From Thermomicrobiales bacterium (GTDB taxonomy: Bacteria > Chloroflexota > Chloroflexia > Thermomicrobiales > UBA6265), in NCBI GenBank assembly GCA_030447415.1, contig JAUJOZ010000002.1, positions 237,139-301,138 of the forward strand: DNA of 64,000 nt, read 5' to 3'. The translations under genes were made by a program, and so were the position numbers. The first letter of the stretch is position 1. Each line of letters opens with the position of its first letter. Shown here one piece after another: positions 34,246-42,811 of this stretch. The notes beneath the pieces were generated by a model. The model saw only the letters and a program-made list of their open reading frames with translations. It was not told the DNA's origin and did no database searches.

Positions 34246-35873
34246 CGGCCGTCGCGCCCGATCCCCGGGTGGCCTTCGAGGGGGTGACCTACCGCTATCC
34301 GGCGCAAACCGAGCCGGCACTCGCGGGCGTCGAGTGGACGGTGCCGGACGGGGCGTTCGTCGTCCTCGCCGGGCCGTCGGGCAGCGGCAAGTCGACGCTG
34401 CTGCGGTGTCTGAACGGGTTGGTGCCCCACTTCACCGGTGGACGCCTCGGCGGGCGGGTCACCGTCGGCGGGCTCGACACGCGCCGCCACGGGCCCCGCG
34501 CCTTGAGCCGGAGGGTCGGGTTCGTGTTCCAGGACCCTGAGGCGCAGCTCGTCACCAACCGGGTAGAGGACGAGCTCGCCTTCGGCATGGAGCAACTCGG
34601 CGTGGCTCCCCCGGCGATGGGCAAGCGGATCGAGGAGGTGTTGGACCTGCTCGGCATCGCGCCGTTGCGGGGGCGCGATGTCGCCACCCTGTCGGGCGGC
34701 GAACGCCAGCGGGTCGCGGTCGCCGCCGCACTGGCGCTGCAGCCATCCATCCTGGCGCTCGACGAGCCGACGAGCCAGCTCGATCCCTGGGGCGCCGAGG
34801 ACGTGCTGACCGCCCTCACCCGGCTCAACGAGGACCTCGGTCTCACGGTCGTCCTCGCCGAGCATCGTTTGGAGCGGGTCGTCAGCTACGCCGATCACCT
34901 CCGGTTCCTCCCCGGTCCGGGCCTCCTTCCACTCGACGGCCCCCCTCGCGAGGTGCTGGCAGCGATGGACGCGGCGATGGTCCCGCCGCTCGCCGCCCTC
35001 GGTCGCCACCTCGGCTGGGAGCCGCTCCCGCTGACGATCAAAGAGGGTCGGCAGCGCGTCCGGCTGGATCCGCTCCGCCCCGCGCCGCCGACCGAGCCGA
35101 CTCCGCCGGTTGGTCCGCCGGCGGTCGCCCTCAACGGCGTCAGCGCCGGCTACGGTCGGCGCCCCGTCCTGCGCGACCTCGACCTGGAGGTCCGGCCGGG
35201 GGAATTGGTCGCGCTGATGGGTCGCAACGGCTCCGGTAAGACGACGCTGCTCCGCACGGTGATGGGGTTGCACCGGCCGACCGCCGGGCGGATCGGGGTC
35301 GTCGGTCGGGATGCGACGCGTCTGGATACGGTTGACCTGGCCCGAGACGTTGGCTACGTGCCCCAGAATCCGGGCGCGCTCCTCTTCGCCGAGACGCTGC
35401 GGGGAGAGTTGGCCTTCACGCGGAAGCACCACGGCGGTCGCGGCCTCGACCCGGACGCGCTCCTGGTTGCCCTTGGACTCGTGCACGCCGCCGACCGTCA
35501 CCCGCGCGACCTGAGCGGCGGCGAGCGCCAGCGGGCCGCCCTCGGCGCCGTCCTCGTCGCCGCTCCTCGTGTGCTGCTCCTCGACGAGCCGACCCGCGGC
35601 ATGGACTACGCGCGCAAGCGCGCCCTCGGCGATCTGCTCGCCCGCCTCCGCGGGGAGGGCACGACGGTCCTGATGGCGACCCACGACGTCGAGCTGGTGG
35701 CCACCATCGCGACGCGGGTTGTCCTGCTGGGGGACGGCCAGGTGGTGGCGGACGGCTCTCCGCGCACGGTGCTCGCCGGTTCGCTGACCTTCGCCACGCA
35801 GGTCAACAAGCTCTACGGCAATGGCTTCCTGACGGTCGACGACGTGGTTGGCGGGCTGGGAAGGCGGGACTGA
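34242..35873 (+). CDS. ECF transporter double ATPase (EcfA1-EcfA2 fusion)
   Basis: A 543-residue cytoplasmic protein with two ABC domains. Domain 1: Walker A GPSGSGKST near residue 45, Q loop FQDPEAQLVTNRVEDELAFG, signature LSGGERQR near 149, Walker B LALDEPTSQLDP. Domain 2: Walker A GRNGSGKTT near 327, signature LSGGERQRAA near 424, Walker B LLLDEPTRGMD. Both sites look competent. The fused arrangement is known for ECF ATPases in several phyla. GTG start overlaps the T-component stop. It ends the riboswitch operon. Confidence 0.93.
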   Translation: MTAVAPDPRVAFEGVTYRYPAQTEPALAGVEWTVPDGAFVVLAGPSGSGKSTLLRCLNGLVPHFTGGRLGGRVTVGGLDTRRHGPRALSRRVGFVFQDPEAQLVTNRVEDELAFGMEQLGVAPPAMGKRIEEVLDLLGIAPLRGRDVATLSGGERQRVAVAAALALQPSILALDEPTSQLDPWGAEDVLTALTRLNEDLGLTVVLAEHRLERVVSYADHLRFLPGPGLLPLDGPPREVLAAMDAAMVPPLAALGRHLGWEPLPLTIKEGRQRVRLDPLRPAPPTEPTPPVGPPAVALNGVSAGYGRRPVLRDLDLEVRPGELVALMGRNGSGKTTLLRTVMGLHRPTAGRIGVVGRDATRLDTVDLARDVGYVPQNPGALLFAETLRGELAFTRKHHGGRGLDPDALLVALGLVHAADRHPRDLSGGERQRAALGAVLVAAPRVLLLDEPTRGMDYARKRALGDLLARLRGEGTTVLMATHDVELVATIATRVVLLGDGQVVADGSPRTVLAGSLTFATQVNKLYGNGFLTVDDVVGGLGRRD

Positions 35874-36126
35874 GCTCCGGCGGCAACCGGCTCGCGAGAA
35901 CCTTGGGGACATGGCGTGGTATTCGGCGCCATCGCGGTGTCGGGGGCTCGCGATCGCCCTCGGGGTGAAGAGCGTGATCATTTTGTGACGCTTCCTTCAC
36001 CACTCCGCGGAACGGCGGCAACACCCTCCGTCCATCCTAGAGTCCATCAGGAGCACCGCCGGTGCCGAAACGAGGGCGACGCAGCCCACGGCGCGGCGAA
36101 GAGCCAACACCGGATCGGAGGTCATC

Positions 36127-36924
36127 GTGCAACGCGCCATTGGGATCCCCTCCACCTACCGCCCCACGCGGCCCATCGTGCGCCCCCATCCGGCCCTGGC
36201 GCGGACGCTCCGCCGCGCGCACCAGTTGGGGATCATCGCCGTTTCCATCTTGCTCTACTTCCTGGTGCGTGGGTTGGTCGACGGCCGGGAGACCGAGGCG
36301 GTGCGCCACGCCGACTCGCTGATCGACTTCGAGCGTGCCCTCGGGATCTTCTGGGAGCCGCGGCTGCAGGAGTGGGCGCTTCGGATCGGTCCGCTGGACA
36401 CCGTGGCCAACTGGATCTACATCTGGGGCCATTGGCCGGTGATCGCGGCGACGCTGACCTGGCTGCTGATCGCTCACCGCGACAGCTACTCGATCTACCG
36501 CAACGCGCTGCTCCTCTCCGGTGCCGTCGGGCTGGTCGTCTTCATCGCGTTCCCGATGGCCCCGCCGCGTCTGGTTGACACGCTGGGAGTTGTCGACACG
36601 ATTACCCTGCACTCCCCGGCCTACCGGGTCTTGCAGCCGCCGTCACTGGTCAACCAGTACGCGGCGATGCCGAGCCTCCACTGTGGGTGGGATCTGCTGA
36701 TGGGGATCGCGATCGTTCGTCACGCCCGCGGACGGTTGCGGATGATCGGCTACGTCCTGCCGGTCGCGATGTATCTCGCCACCATCCTGACGGCCAACCA
36801 CTACGTGATGGACGGCCTGATCGGCATGGCGCTGGTGGTGGTCGCGCTGTGGGTGGTGACCTCGATCCGCCGTTCGTCCCCGCTTCGTCCCGCCCTCTCC
36901 TGGTCCCTGGCCCCGCGCTCCTGA
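36127..36924 (+). CDS. PAP2-superfamily membrane protein (inositol phosphotransferase-like)
   Basis: A 265-residue protein with about six helices. The PAP2 core is visible in AMPSLHCGWDLLMGIAIVRHARG (SLH motif) and ILTANHYVMDGLIGM (second catalytic His with Asp). The front half (WIYIWGHWPVIAATLTWL, IYRNALLLSGAVGLVVF, FPMAPPRL) matches the Aur1/Ipt1-like branch that moves phosphoinositol or other headgroups. GTG 36127 follows GGAGG. It opens a run of lipid-related genes (flippase-like, GDPD). Confidence 0.87.
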   Translation: MQRAIGIPSTYRPTRPIVRPHPALARTLRRAHQLGIIAVSILLYFLVRGLVDGRETEAVRHADSLIDFERALGIFWEPRLQEWALRIGPLDTVANWIYIWGHWPVIAATLTWLLIAHRDSYSIYRNALLLSGAVGLVVFIAFPMAPPRLVDTLGVVDTITLHSPAYRVLQPPSLVNQYAAMPSLHCGWDLLMGIAIVRHARGRLRMIGYVLPVAMYLATILTANHYVMDGLIGMALVVVALWVVTSIRRSSPLRPALSWSLAPRS

Positions 36925-37001
36925 TCTCCTCATGTCGGCCCCCGCGCATCGCTCGCGGGGGCCGGTGGAACGCAAGCTGCGTCTAGGATACCGGCCGGCG
37001 C

Positions 37002-38171
37002 ATGGGCGCCCGGCTGGACCCTTCTTGGATGGACGCGGCAGGCATCGTGCGCTCAACCCTCGCTCCCGCCCACCGGGCGATCGCTCCGGTCGCCCGACTG
37101 CTTAGTCGCCACGGTCGGTGGCTCTGGCCTTTGCTGCTCGTCCTCCTCGCGGGGTTCTTCCTGCTCCGCCAGCGGGACCAGATCGCGCGCATCGGTCGGG
37201 TGCTGGCTGGGGCCGACCCCAAATGGGTGCTCGGCGCCATTGCCATCCAGCTCGGGGTGTTGTGGCTGACGGCGCTGACTTACCAGGCGCTGCTGGGTCG
37301 GCTGGGGCACCGCCTCGCCTGGCTGCCGCTGGCGAGTCTTCACCTACGGCGGGTGGCGGTCGGGACGGTGGTGCCGGTGGGCGGTCCGCCGTCGCTGTAC
37401 GTCCTGGTCCGCGGCCTCGACCGGCGCGGCGTCCCCGCGGAGGACGCCCTCCTTGCCGCCGCGCTGCGGAGCGCGGTCGGGTATGTCTCCTTCCTGCTGC
37501 TGCTCGGCCCGGCGCTGCTCCTCCACCATCCGTCGGGCGCCGTTCTGGCCGGGGCCGCCGTGGCCGTGGCGATCTTTGTCGCCGTTTTCGGCGTGCTCCG
37601 AGCGATCCTCCACGGATCAGAACGGGCGCGCCGGTGGCCCCGGTGGGTCCCGGCGCGGGCGCGCGGCTTCGTGGAGCGGGCCGGCAGCCATGGGGTGAGA
37701 GCCGGCGACCTGCTTCAGCCGCTCGGGCTCGCCCTGGCGATCCGGGTGGCGGGGGTGGCGATGCTCTACGTCTCCCTGCGCGCGGTGGGCGAGAACCCGT
37801 CGCCGCTGACCCCGCTGGTGGCCTACGCGGTCGGCATCCTGTGCCTAACCGTGGCACCAGTGTTTCAGGGCATTGGGGTGGTCGAGGTGGCGGTCTCGAT
37901 CGCCCTGGAGCGGCTGGGGGTGTCCGGGACGAGCGCGCTCGGTGCGGCGCTGCTCTGTCGGCTCGGCGAGCTCTGGCTACCGCTGGCACTTGGTCTGGTC
38001 GTGCAGGTCGCGGCGGTGGCTCGTGCCTGGGGTGCCGGCACGGCATCTACCGCACCGCTGCTGAAGCACATCCGCCCCGCTTGCCGACCCGACCCACGCA
38101 GGGCCATGGTCGCCTTCGCCCTCGACTCCGTCCCGCTCGCCTCCCGGCGCGGAGATGGAGATCGGAGATAG
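37002..38171 (+). CDS. UPF0104/lysylphosphatidylglycerol-synthase-type flippase-domain protein
   Basis: A 389-residue integral membrane protein with about eight helices. It carries family landmarks (GRVLAGADPKWVLGAIAIQLGVLWLTALTYQALLGRLG; RVAVGTVVPVGGPPSLYVLVRGLDRRGVPAEDALLAAALRS; VFQGIGVVEVAVSIALERLGV). The family includes the flippase half of MprF and unknown lipid transporters. No soluble LPG-synthase domain is attached. The start at 37002 (ATG) is one of several possible. Confidence 0.85.
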   Translation: MGARLDPSWMDAAGIVRSTLAPAHRAIAPVARLLSRHGRWLWPLLLVLLAGFFLLRQRDQIARIGRVLAGADPKWVLGAIAIQLGVLWLTALTYQALLGRLGHRLAWLPLASLHLRRVAVGTVVPVGGPPSLYVLVRGLDRRGVPAEDALLAAALRSAVGYVSFLLLLGPALLLHHPSGAVLAGAAVAVAIFVAVFGVLRAILHGSERARRWPRWVPARARGFVERAGSHGVRAGDLLQPLGLALAIRVAGVAMLYVSLRAVGENPSPLTPLVAYAVGILCLTVAPVFQGIGVVEVAVSIALERLGVSGTSALGAALLCRLGELWLPLALGLVVQVAAVARAWGAGTASTAPLLKHIRPACRPDPRRAMVAFALDSVPLASRRGDGDRR

Positions 38172-38266
38172 AACATCGTCAACAGCAGCGTGCGGAGGCG
38201 CCATGCTCCGAGACCCCGCGTTCTCCGCTGTCTCATGTCCGTGGTCCATCGCGCGCCGGAGACGCC

Positions 38267-38956
38267 GTGAGCTACGTCGTGATGCTGAACGAGCGCCGCG
38301 CGGCGTCGAGGCCACTGACGATCGCGCACCGCGCGGGCCACGAGCTCGGGCTGTTGCCGCGCGCGGAGGCCGTCGGCGTCGACTTAGTTGAGACCGACGT
38401 CTGGCTGCACCGGGGCCGGCTGGAGGTGCGGCACCTGAAGACGGCCGGGCCGCTCCCCGTGCTCTGGGATCGCTGGAAGCTGGCACCGGCCTGGAAACCG
38501 CGGCTCGAGTTGGCAGAGCTGCTCGGCGCCGTGCGCGACGAGACGACCCTGCTCCTCGACCTGAAGGGTCGGGATCCGCGGCTGCCGGACATCCTGCTCG
38601 AGACGCTCGGGCGTCACGGCGGCGTCGAACGGCACGTCGTCTGCTCCCGAACGTGGGCGTTCCTCGACACGCTGCGGCGGGCGCCGGGGGTGAGCACCAT
38701 CTACTCGATCGGCAACCGCCGGCAGTTGCAGGCCTTGTGGCCGCGGCTCGGCCGTCTCGAGCAGCCCGCTGTCTCCATCCACCAGCGATTGCTCGACCCG
38801 GCGACGGTCGCCGCCTTCCAGGCGCGGTCGACCAGCATCATCACCTGGCCGGTCAACGATGACCGGTGCCGGGACGAGCTGGTGAGCTGGGGTGTTGACG
38901 GTATCATCAGCGACGATCTCGATTTGCTGGGGCGGGTTGTTCGCGGGACGGGGTAG
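38267..38956 (+). CDS. Glycerophosphodiester phosphodiesterase family protein
   Basis: A 229-residue TIM-barrel phosphodiesterase. N-terminal motif IAHRAGHELGLLPRAEAVGVDLVETDVWLHRGRLEVRHL carries the HR and E/D residues of the GDPD site, followed by LLLDLKGRDPRL and SIITWPVNDDRCRDELVSWGVDGIISDD. It is shorter than classical GlpQ and has no signal peptide, so it is probably cytoplasmic. In H-R-A-G, Ala replaces the usual Gly. GTG 38267 or ATG 38282 are possible starts. Confidence 0.87.
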   Translation: MSYVVMLNERRAASRPLTIAHRAGHELGLLPRAEAVGVDLVETDVWLHRGRLEVRHLKTAGPLPVLWDRWKLAPAWKPRLELAELLGAVRDETTLLLDLKGRDPRLPDILLETLGRHGGVERHVVCSRTWAFLDTLRRAPGVSTIYSIGNRRQLQALWPRLGRLEQPAVSIHQRLLDPATVAAFQARSTSIITWPVNDDRCRDELVSWGVDGIISDDLDLLGRVVRGTG

Positions 38957-39057
38957 GCGCGTACGGGGGCGGGTATCCTAGCCGCGTGGCGGCTTTTCCC
39001 GGCGCCCGCAGGGTACCGCCGACGACCCGGGAGGCGGGCGATGGGAGGAACCAGACG

Positions 39058-39810
39058 ATGGCGGCCGAGCCGCGGTTGACCTTTTTGGTCGACGTCGACA
39101 ACACGTTGCTCGACAACGACGCCGCCAAGGCGGAGATGGCCGCCCGGCTCGGTGATCTCCTCGGGGAACGGGAGACGGCCCGGTTCTGGACGCTCTACGA
39201 GGCGGTCCGGCGCGACACGGGGATGGTCAACATTCCGCTGACGCTGGCGCGCTTCGAGCGGGCCGAGGGCCTCGACGCTCCGGCGGCGATGGACGACGAG
39301 GCGACTCGGCAGCGGCGATTCACCCTGGCCGACCTCCTGATGGGATTCCCCTATGACCGCTTCCTGTTCCCCGGCGCTCTCGACGCCGTCGCCCACCTGC
39401 GCCGGCTGGGTCGGGTCGCCATCCTCTCTGACGGTGACCCGGCCTTCCAGCCGAGCAAGATCTGGCGGGCGGGGATCGACGCCGCCGTCGACGGCTACGT
39501 CCTTGTCTACGGACACAAGGAGGAGCACCTCGACGAGGTCGTCGCCGCCTTTCCCGCCGACCACTACGTGCTGGTCGAGGACAAGCCGGGGGTCATCACC
39601 AAGGTCCGCGAGCGCCTGCGGCTCCCGCTGACGACGGTCCTCGTCCGCCAGGGGCGGTATGCGGCCGAGGTCGGCGGGGAGGGCGGAGCCTGGCCCGGCG
39701 CCCACCTGACGCTGGAGCGGATCGGCGAGCTGCGAGGCGTGGACATGACGGCCTTCCTCGCCGCCGGGACCACGGACGGGGCCGCGGTGGGACCAAGGGC
39801 GGAGAGTTAG
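39058..39810 (+). CDS. HAD family hydrolase
   Basis: A 250-residue phosphatase-like protein. HAD motif I is FLVDVDNTLLDND (nucleophile Asp and second Asp), motif II is VAILSDGD, the Lys lies in QPSKIWRAG and motif IV in LVEDKPG. The long helical cap between about 25 and 110 marks it as a cap-1 member. ATG 39058 has GGGAGGA upstream. Substrate unknown. Confidence 0.87.
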   Translation: MAAEPRLTFLVDVDNTLLDNDAAKAEMAARLGDLLGERETARFWTLYEAVRRDTGMVNIPLTLARFERAEGLDAPAAMDDEATRQRRFTLADLLMGFPYDRFLFPGALDAVAHLRRLGRVAILSDGDPAFQPSKIWRAGIDAAVDGYVLVYGHKEEHLDEVVAAFPADHYVLVEDKPGVITKVRERLRLPLTTVLVRQGRYAAEVGGEGGAWPGAHLTLERIGELRGVDMTAFLAAGTTDGAAVGPRAES

Positions 39811-39943
39811 GCTCGACGAGCGCCGGGTGCTGGGCGCAATGCCCCCGCCGGCCAGGGGATCCGTCGAGGCCCCCTACGGGGGTTGCTCAGGCGTCCTCGC
39901 CGGTTGTTCCGGGGTCTCCTCCTAGCCGACGCCAGTCGTGCCC

Positions 39944-40510
39944 CTATTCGAGGTTGGTGTGCCGGGCGCGCATCTGCTCGGGCGTCTGTCCCGTTCGCTC
40001 CCGCAGCAGGATCGAGACGAGGTCGAAAAAGATGAGCTGGGCGATCTCGAACAGACTGCCCATCGGCAGCAGGCTGGGCTTGCCGCCCGCTTGATCGTCG
40101 GCCATCGTCTGCGCCGGCAGGTGGATGACCACGTCGGCGGCGCGCGGCGCGGGCCCCCCGGGCTGCGCCGTGATCACCAGCGTGCGGGCTCCGGCCTCGC
40201 GCGCGACGCCCATCAGCGTTTCCATCGTCGCCAGGTGGCCGGGACCGACGCTGACGACGAGTAGGTCGCCGGGGCCGAGCGGCGGGGTCGTCACGTCGCC
40301 GACCATGTGGGCGTCGAGGCCGAGGTGCATGAGGCGCATGCACAGCGCCCGGACCATCAGCCCCTCGCGACCGCAGCCGGCGCACGCGATCCGCCGGGCA
40401 CCCAGCAGCTCGTCCGCCATCCGGTCGCCCTCGCCGTCCGGCGTGGCGACGAGCGCTCCCCCCAGCTCGTCCAGCGCCCGGCGAGCCATCGCGTGGAGGT
40501 GTTCGGGCAT
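39944..40510 (-). CDS. SIS-domain sugar isomerase (6-phospho-3-hexuloisomerase-like)
   Basis: A 188-residue SIS protein. Key regions: [67 protein letters not shown], and [11 protein letters not shown] near the C-terminus, which resembles HxlB-type phosphohexuloisomerases. ATG 40510 is favoured with GGAGGAG upstream; a GTG one codon earlier is too close to that site. A -10-like TATAGT lies on the same strand at 40567-40572. Confidence 0.82.
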   Translation of the reverse strand: MPEHLHAMARRALDELGGALVATPDGEGDRMADELLGARRIACAGCGREGLMVRALCMRLMHLGLDAHMVGDVTTPPLGPGDLLVVSVGPGHLATMETLMGVAREAGARTLVITAQPGGPAPRAADVVIHLPAQTMADDQAGGKPSLLPMGSLFEIAQLIFFDLVSILLRERTGQTPEQMRARHTNLE

Positions 40511-41202
40511 CACGGTCTCCTCCGCGGTTGGATGGAGCGGTATCCGGATGGTCGTGGCGACTGGGCACTATACCGGATCGCCACGCCCACGCGAACGGCA
40601 CGGGCCCATCCGGGTCGAAGAGACCAATGGCGAGGTGAAGCGCTGCTCACGATGATCCGAAAGGGCCAACGCCCATGCTCCGTGCACCCGGGCGTCGCGT
40701 CAACGTGACCGAGGTCCAGGCCACGGCCGCGCGGCCAGCGCGTCACCGGTCGCGTCGAGCCTCGCCGGGGAGCGCGTTGTACACGACTACAAAGTGGGCG
40801 CTCCCGTCATCCGCCCACCGTGGAGGAGCAACGCGGGTGACGCCCAGGTCTCGCGGCCGCTTCGCCCTTCCCCTGTTGTTCGTGACCATGCTGGCGAACC
40901 CGTCAGGCAGCCGATCCCTCCCCGCCATGCGGGCAGCCGATGCGGCGCCGGTCGCCGTGCCACCAGCCATGTCGGAGGTTTGCCCGACAACCTCCGGCAG
41001 GCGCCCCGGGTTGCCCCCGGGAGAGTCCTTTGCGCGTGCTCTTGTGGTGGTTCACCGTTGCCGAAGCGAAGGGAGATCGAGTCGGCCTGGCACCGACGCT
41101 TCCGCACGTTCGGCCGTTGTGAGCTGTCATGGCGCCGACGGAATGGCACGACGCGGCTGCCCTGCTCACCGCGCAGCGTGGCGATTCTGTTGTTCTCGGT
41201 CC
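40511..41202. other. Long gap upstream of the SIS gene
   Basis: About 690 bases with no supportable gene. The minus-strand TATAGT at 40567-40572 is a probable -10 element for the SIS gene (start near 40560), although its -35 (TTCGCG) is poor. No other signal recognised. Confidence 0.35.
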
Positions 41203-42207
41203 TCAGCGCAGCTCCTCGCGTAGAGCCAGATCCGGGTCCAGTTCCCACAGCGCGCCGAAGACGGCGCCGTGCAGTTGGGCCTCCTCGCCGAGGACGGAGT
41301 GCATCAAGGTGGGTCGGATTGCCATCTCCCGCTCGACCCGCTCCCGCACCGGCTCCAGCAGGTCGTCCCCGGCGGACGCCGTTCCCCCGCCGAGGATGAT
41401 TGCTTCCGGGTCGAGCAGCGCGGCGATATTGATCACCGCCATCGCCACGTAGTCCGCGACGTCGTCCACGACCGGCTCCAGTCGCGCGTCGTCCTCCGCC
41501 CGCTCGATCGCCTCGGCGGCGGGGAGTTCCTCGCCCGCCGTGCGGCGTGTCTCCTCCTTGATGGCCGGGCTGCCGACGAGGAGTTCCAGGTTGCCGTGAC
41601 GTCCGCGCTCCTGCCCAAGGAACTCGCGGCCCATGACGAAGTTGCCGACTTCGCCGGCGGCGTGGTGGAACCCCCGATGGATCCGGCCGTTGATCACCAG
41701 CCCCGCGCCGACCCCGGTACCAAGGGCGAGAAAGACGAAGTTGTGCATCTCCTTGGCGCCACCGCGCCACCGCTCCCCGAGGGCGGCGGCGTTGGCATCC
41801 TGATCGACAAAGGTCGGCACTCCCAGCTCCCGGCAGACGATGTCACGCAGCGGGACGTCAGTCCACCCCTGGAGGTTGCCGGCGACGATGACCCGACCCT
41901 GCTCAACGTCCACGAGACCGGGCACGGCGAGTCCGATCGCCCGCAGCTCGTCTCGCGCCCGGTTCGCCTTTCCCAGCAGGTGCGGCACTGCCTCGCACAG
42001 GCCGGCGATCATCACCTCCGGTCCAGCGTCAGTCGGGGTTGAGAATCGGTCGCGTGCCAGATCCTCGCCGGACGCGATGTCGACGGCGAGAAGCGCCGTT
42101 TTAGTGCCACCGACGTCGACACCGACCACGACGCCTCCCGGCCGGTCGTCGCGGTCGCCTCCCGGGTCGCCATCATCCTTGCTGCCGCGATCGCTGCTCG
42201 TGCTCAT
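41203..42207 (-). CDS. ROK family sugar kinase
   Basis: A 334-residue ATP-dependent kinase, probably glucokinase-like. Motifs: phosphate-1 GVDVGGTKTALLAVD, IGLAVPGLVD, the catalytic Asp in FVDQDANAAALGERW, FLALGTGVGAGLVINGRIHRGFHHAAGEVGN, and AIILGGGTASAGD. The zinc-binding CxCGxxGCxE loop typical of ROK kinases is absent; the region reads GRHGNLELLVG. That variant also occurs in ROK proteins without structural zinc. The first 22 residues are a charged extension. Gene stands alone between two long gaps. Confidence 0.87.
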   Translation of the reverse strand: MSTSSDRGSKDDGDPGGDRDDRPGGVVVGVDVGGTKTALLAVDIASGEDLARDRFSTPTDAGPEVMIAGLCEAVPHLLGKANRARDELRAIGLAVPGLVDVEQGRVIVAGNLQGWTDVPLRDIVCRELGVPTFVDQDANAAALGERWRGGAKEMHNFVFLALGTGVGAGLVINGRIHRGFHHAAGEVGNFVMGREFLGQERGRHGNLELLVGSPAIKEETRRTAGEELPAAEAIERAEDDARLEPVVDDVADYVAMAVINIAALLDPEAIILGGGTASAGDDLLEPVRERVEREMAIRPTLMHSVLGEEAQLHGAVFGALWELDPDLALREELR

Positions 42208-42811
42208 CCTTCGCCTTCCCCAGGTGCCGCCCCGGACGATCCCACGGTTCGTCCGGTCTTACCGGTGGCGGCGTGCTCGGTCCGGCGCATCATGCGCACC
42301 AGGCCGCATCAAGCGCGCGGTCAGGGGGCGCCAACGATGCAGTTGACCCCGCGTAGCCCCCGCCGGCGACCATGACCACCACCTGCTGGATCCCAGTGCC
42401 GTGCGCGATTGACCTTGCCACGTCGCCCTTCCGTTCGCCGAGCCCCCGCGCGCCGACGCTCCGGCCGCGCGGTGACCAAGCCCAAGCGGCTACCCCGCCG
42501 TAACGCCTTCGTGATTGACCGTCCACAAGGGTGGCGCACGGGGATGCGGGGCGCAAGCGCCCGCCCGACCACCGTGTGCAACACCGGTTACGAAGGCGTG
42601 GGTCGGTATCCGCCAGAACAATCAGAAGCGAGCGTCGGCGGGTGGCCCCACCCGGGCAGACCGGCTAGAATTAGAGCGCCACCGACTCCTCACCGCGCGT
42701 CCGTCTCGTGTCGTGGCGACCCGGTCCCTGGACCCGACGCCGGGCCGCTCACCCCCGTTCCCCTCGCGCCCGAGACCGGTGCTGCCCCCGACCTAGCCTC
42801 GCTGGAATCCG
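42208..42811. promoter_or_regulatory. Divergent intergenic region upstream of lon
   Basis: About 600 bases between the ROK and lon genes. TAGAAT at 42666-42671 is a fair -10 hexamer for lon, some 140 bases before its start, but its -35 is weak. No HrcA or HspR operator was recognised. Confidence 0.35.

Noticed and set aside
34179..35981. 600-codon open frame on the minus strand opposite the ECF ATPase
   Set aside because: It is the antisense shadow of a high-GC coding region; its translation has low complexity and no motif, whereas the plus strand encodes a clear double ABC protein.
40975..41080. Possible glycine riboswitch (GGGAGAGTCC, GCCGAAGCGAAGGGAG)
   Set aside because: The segments do not keep the conserved spacing or the second conserved block, and no glycine-related gene follows.
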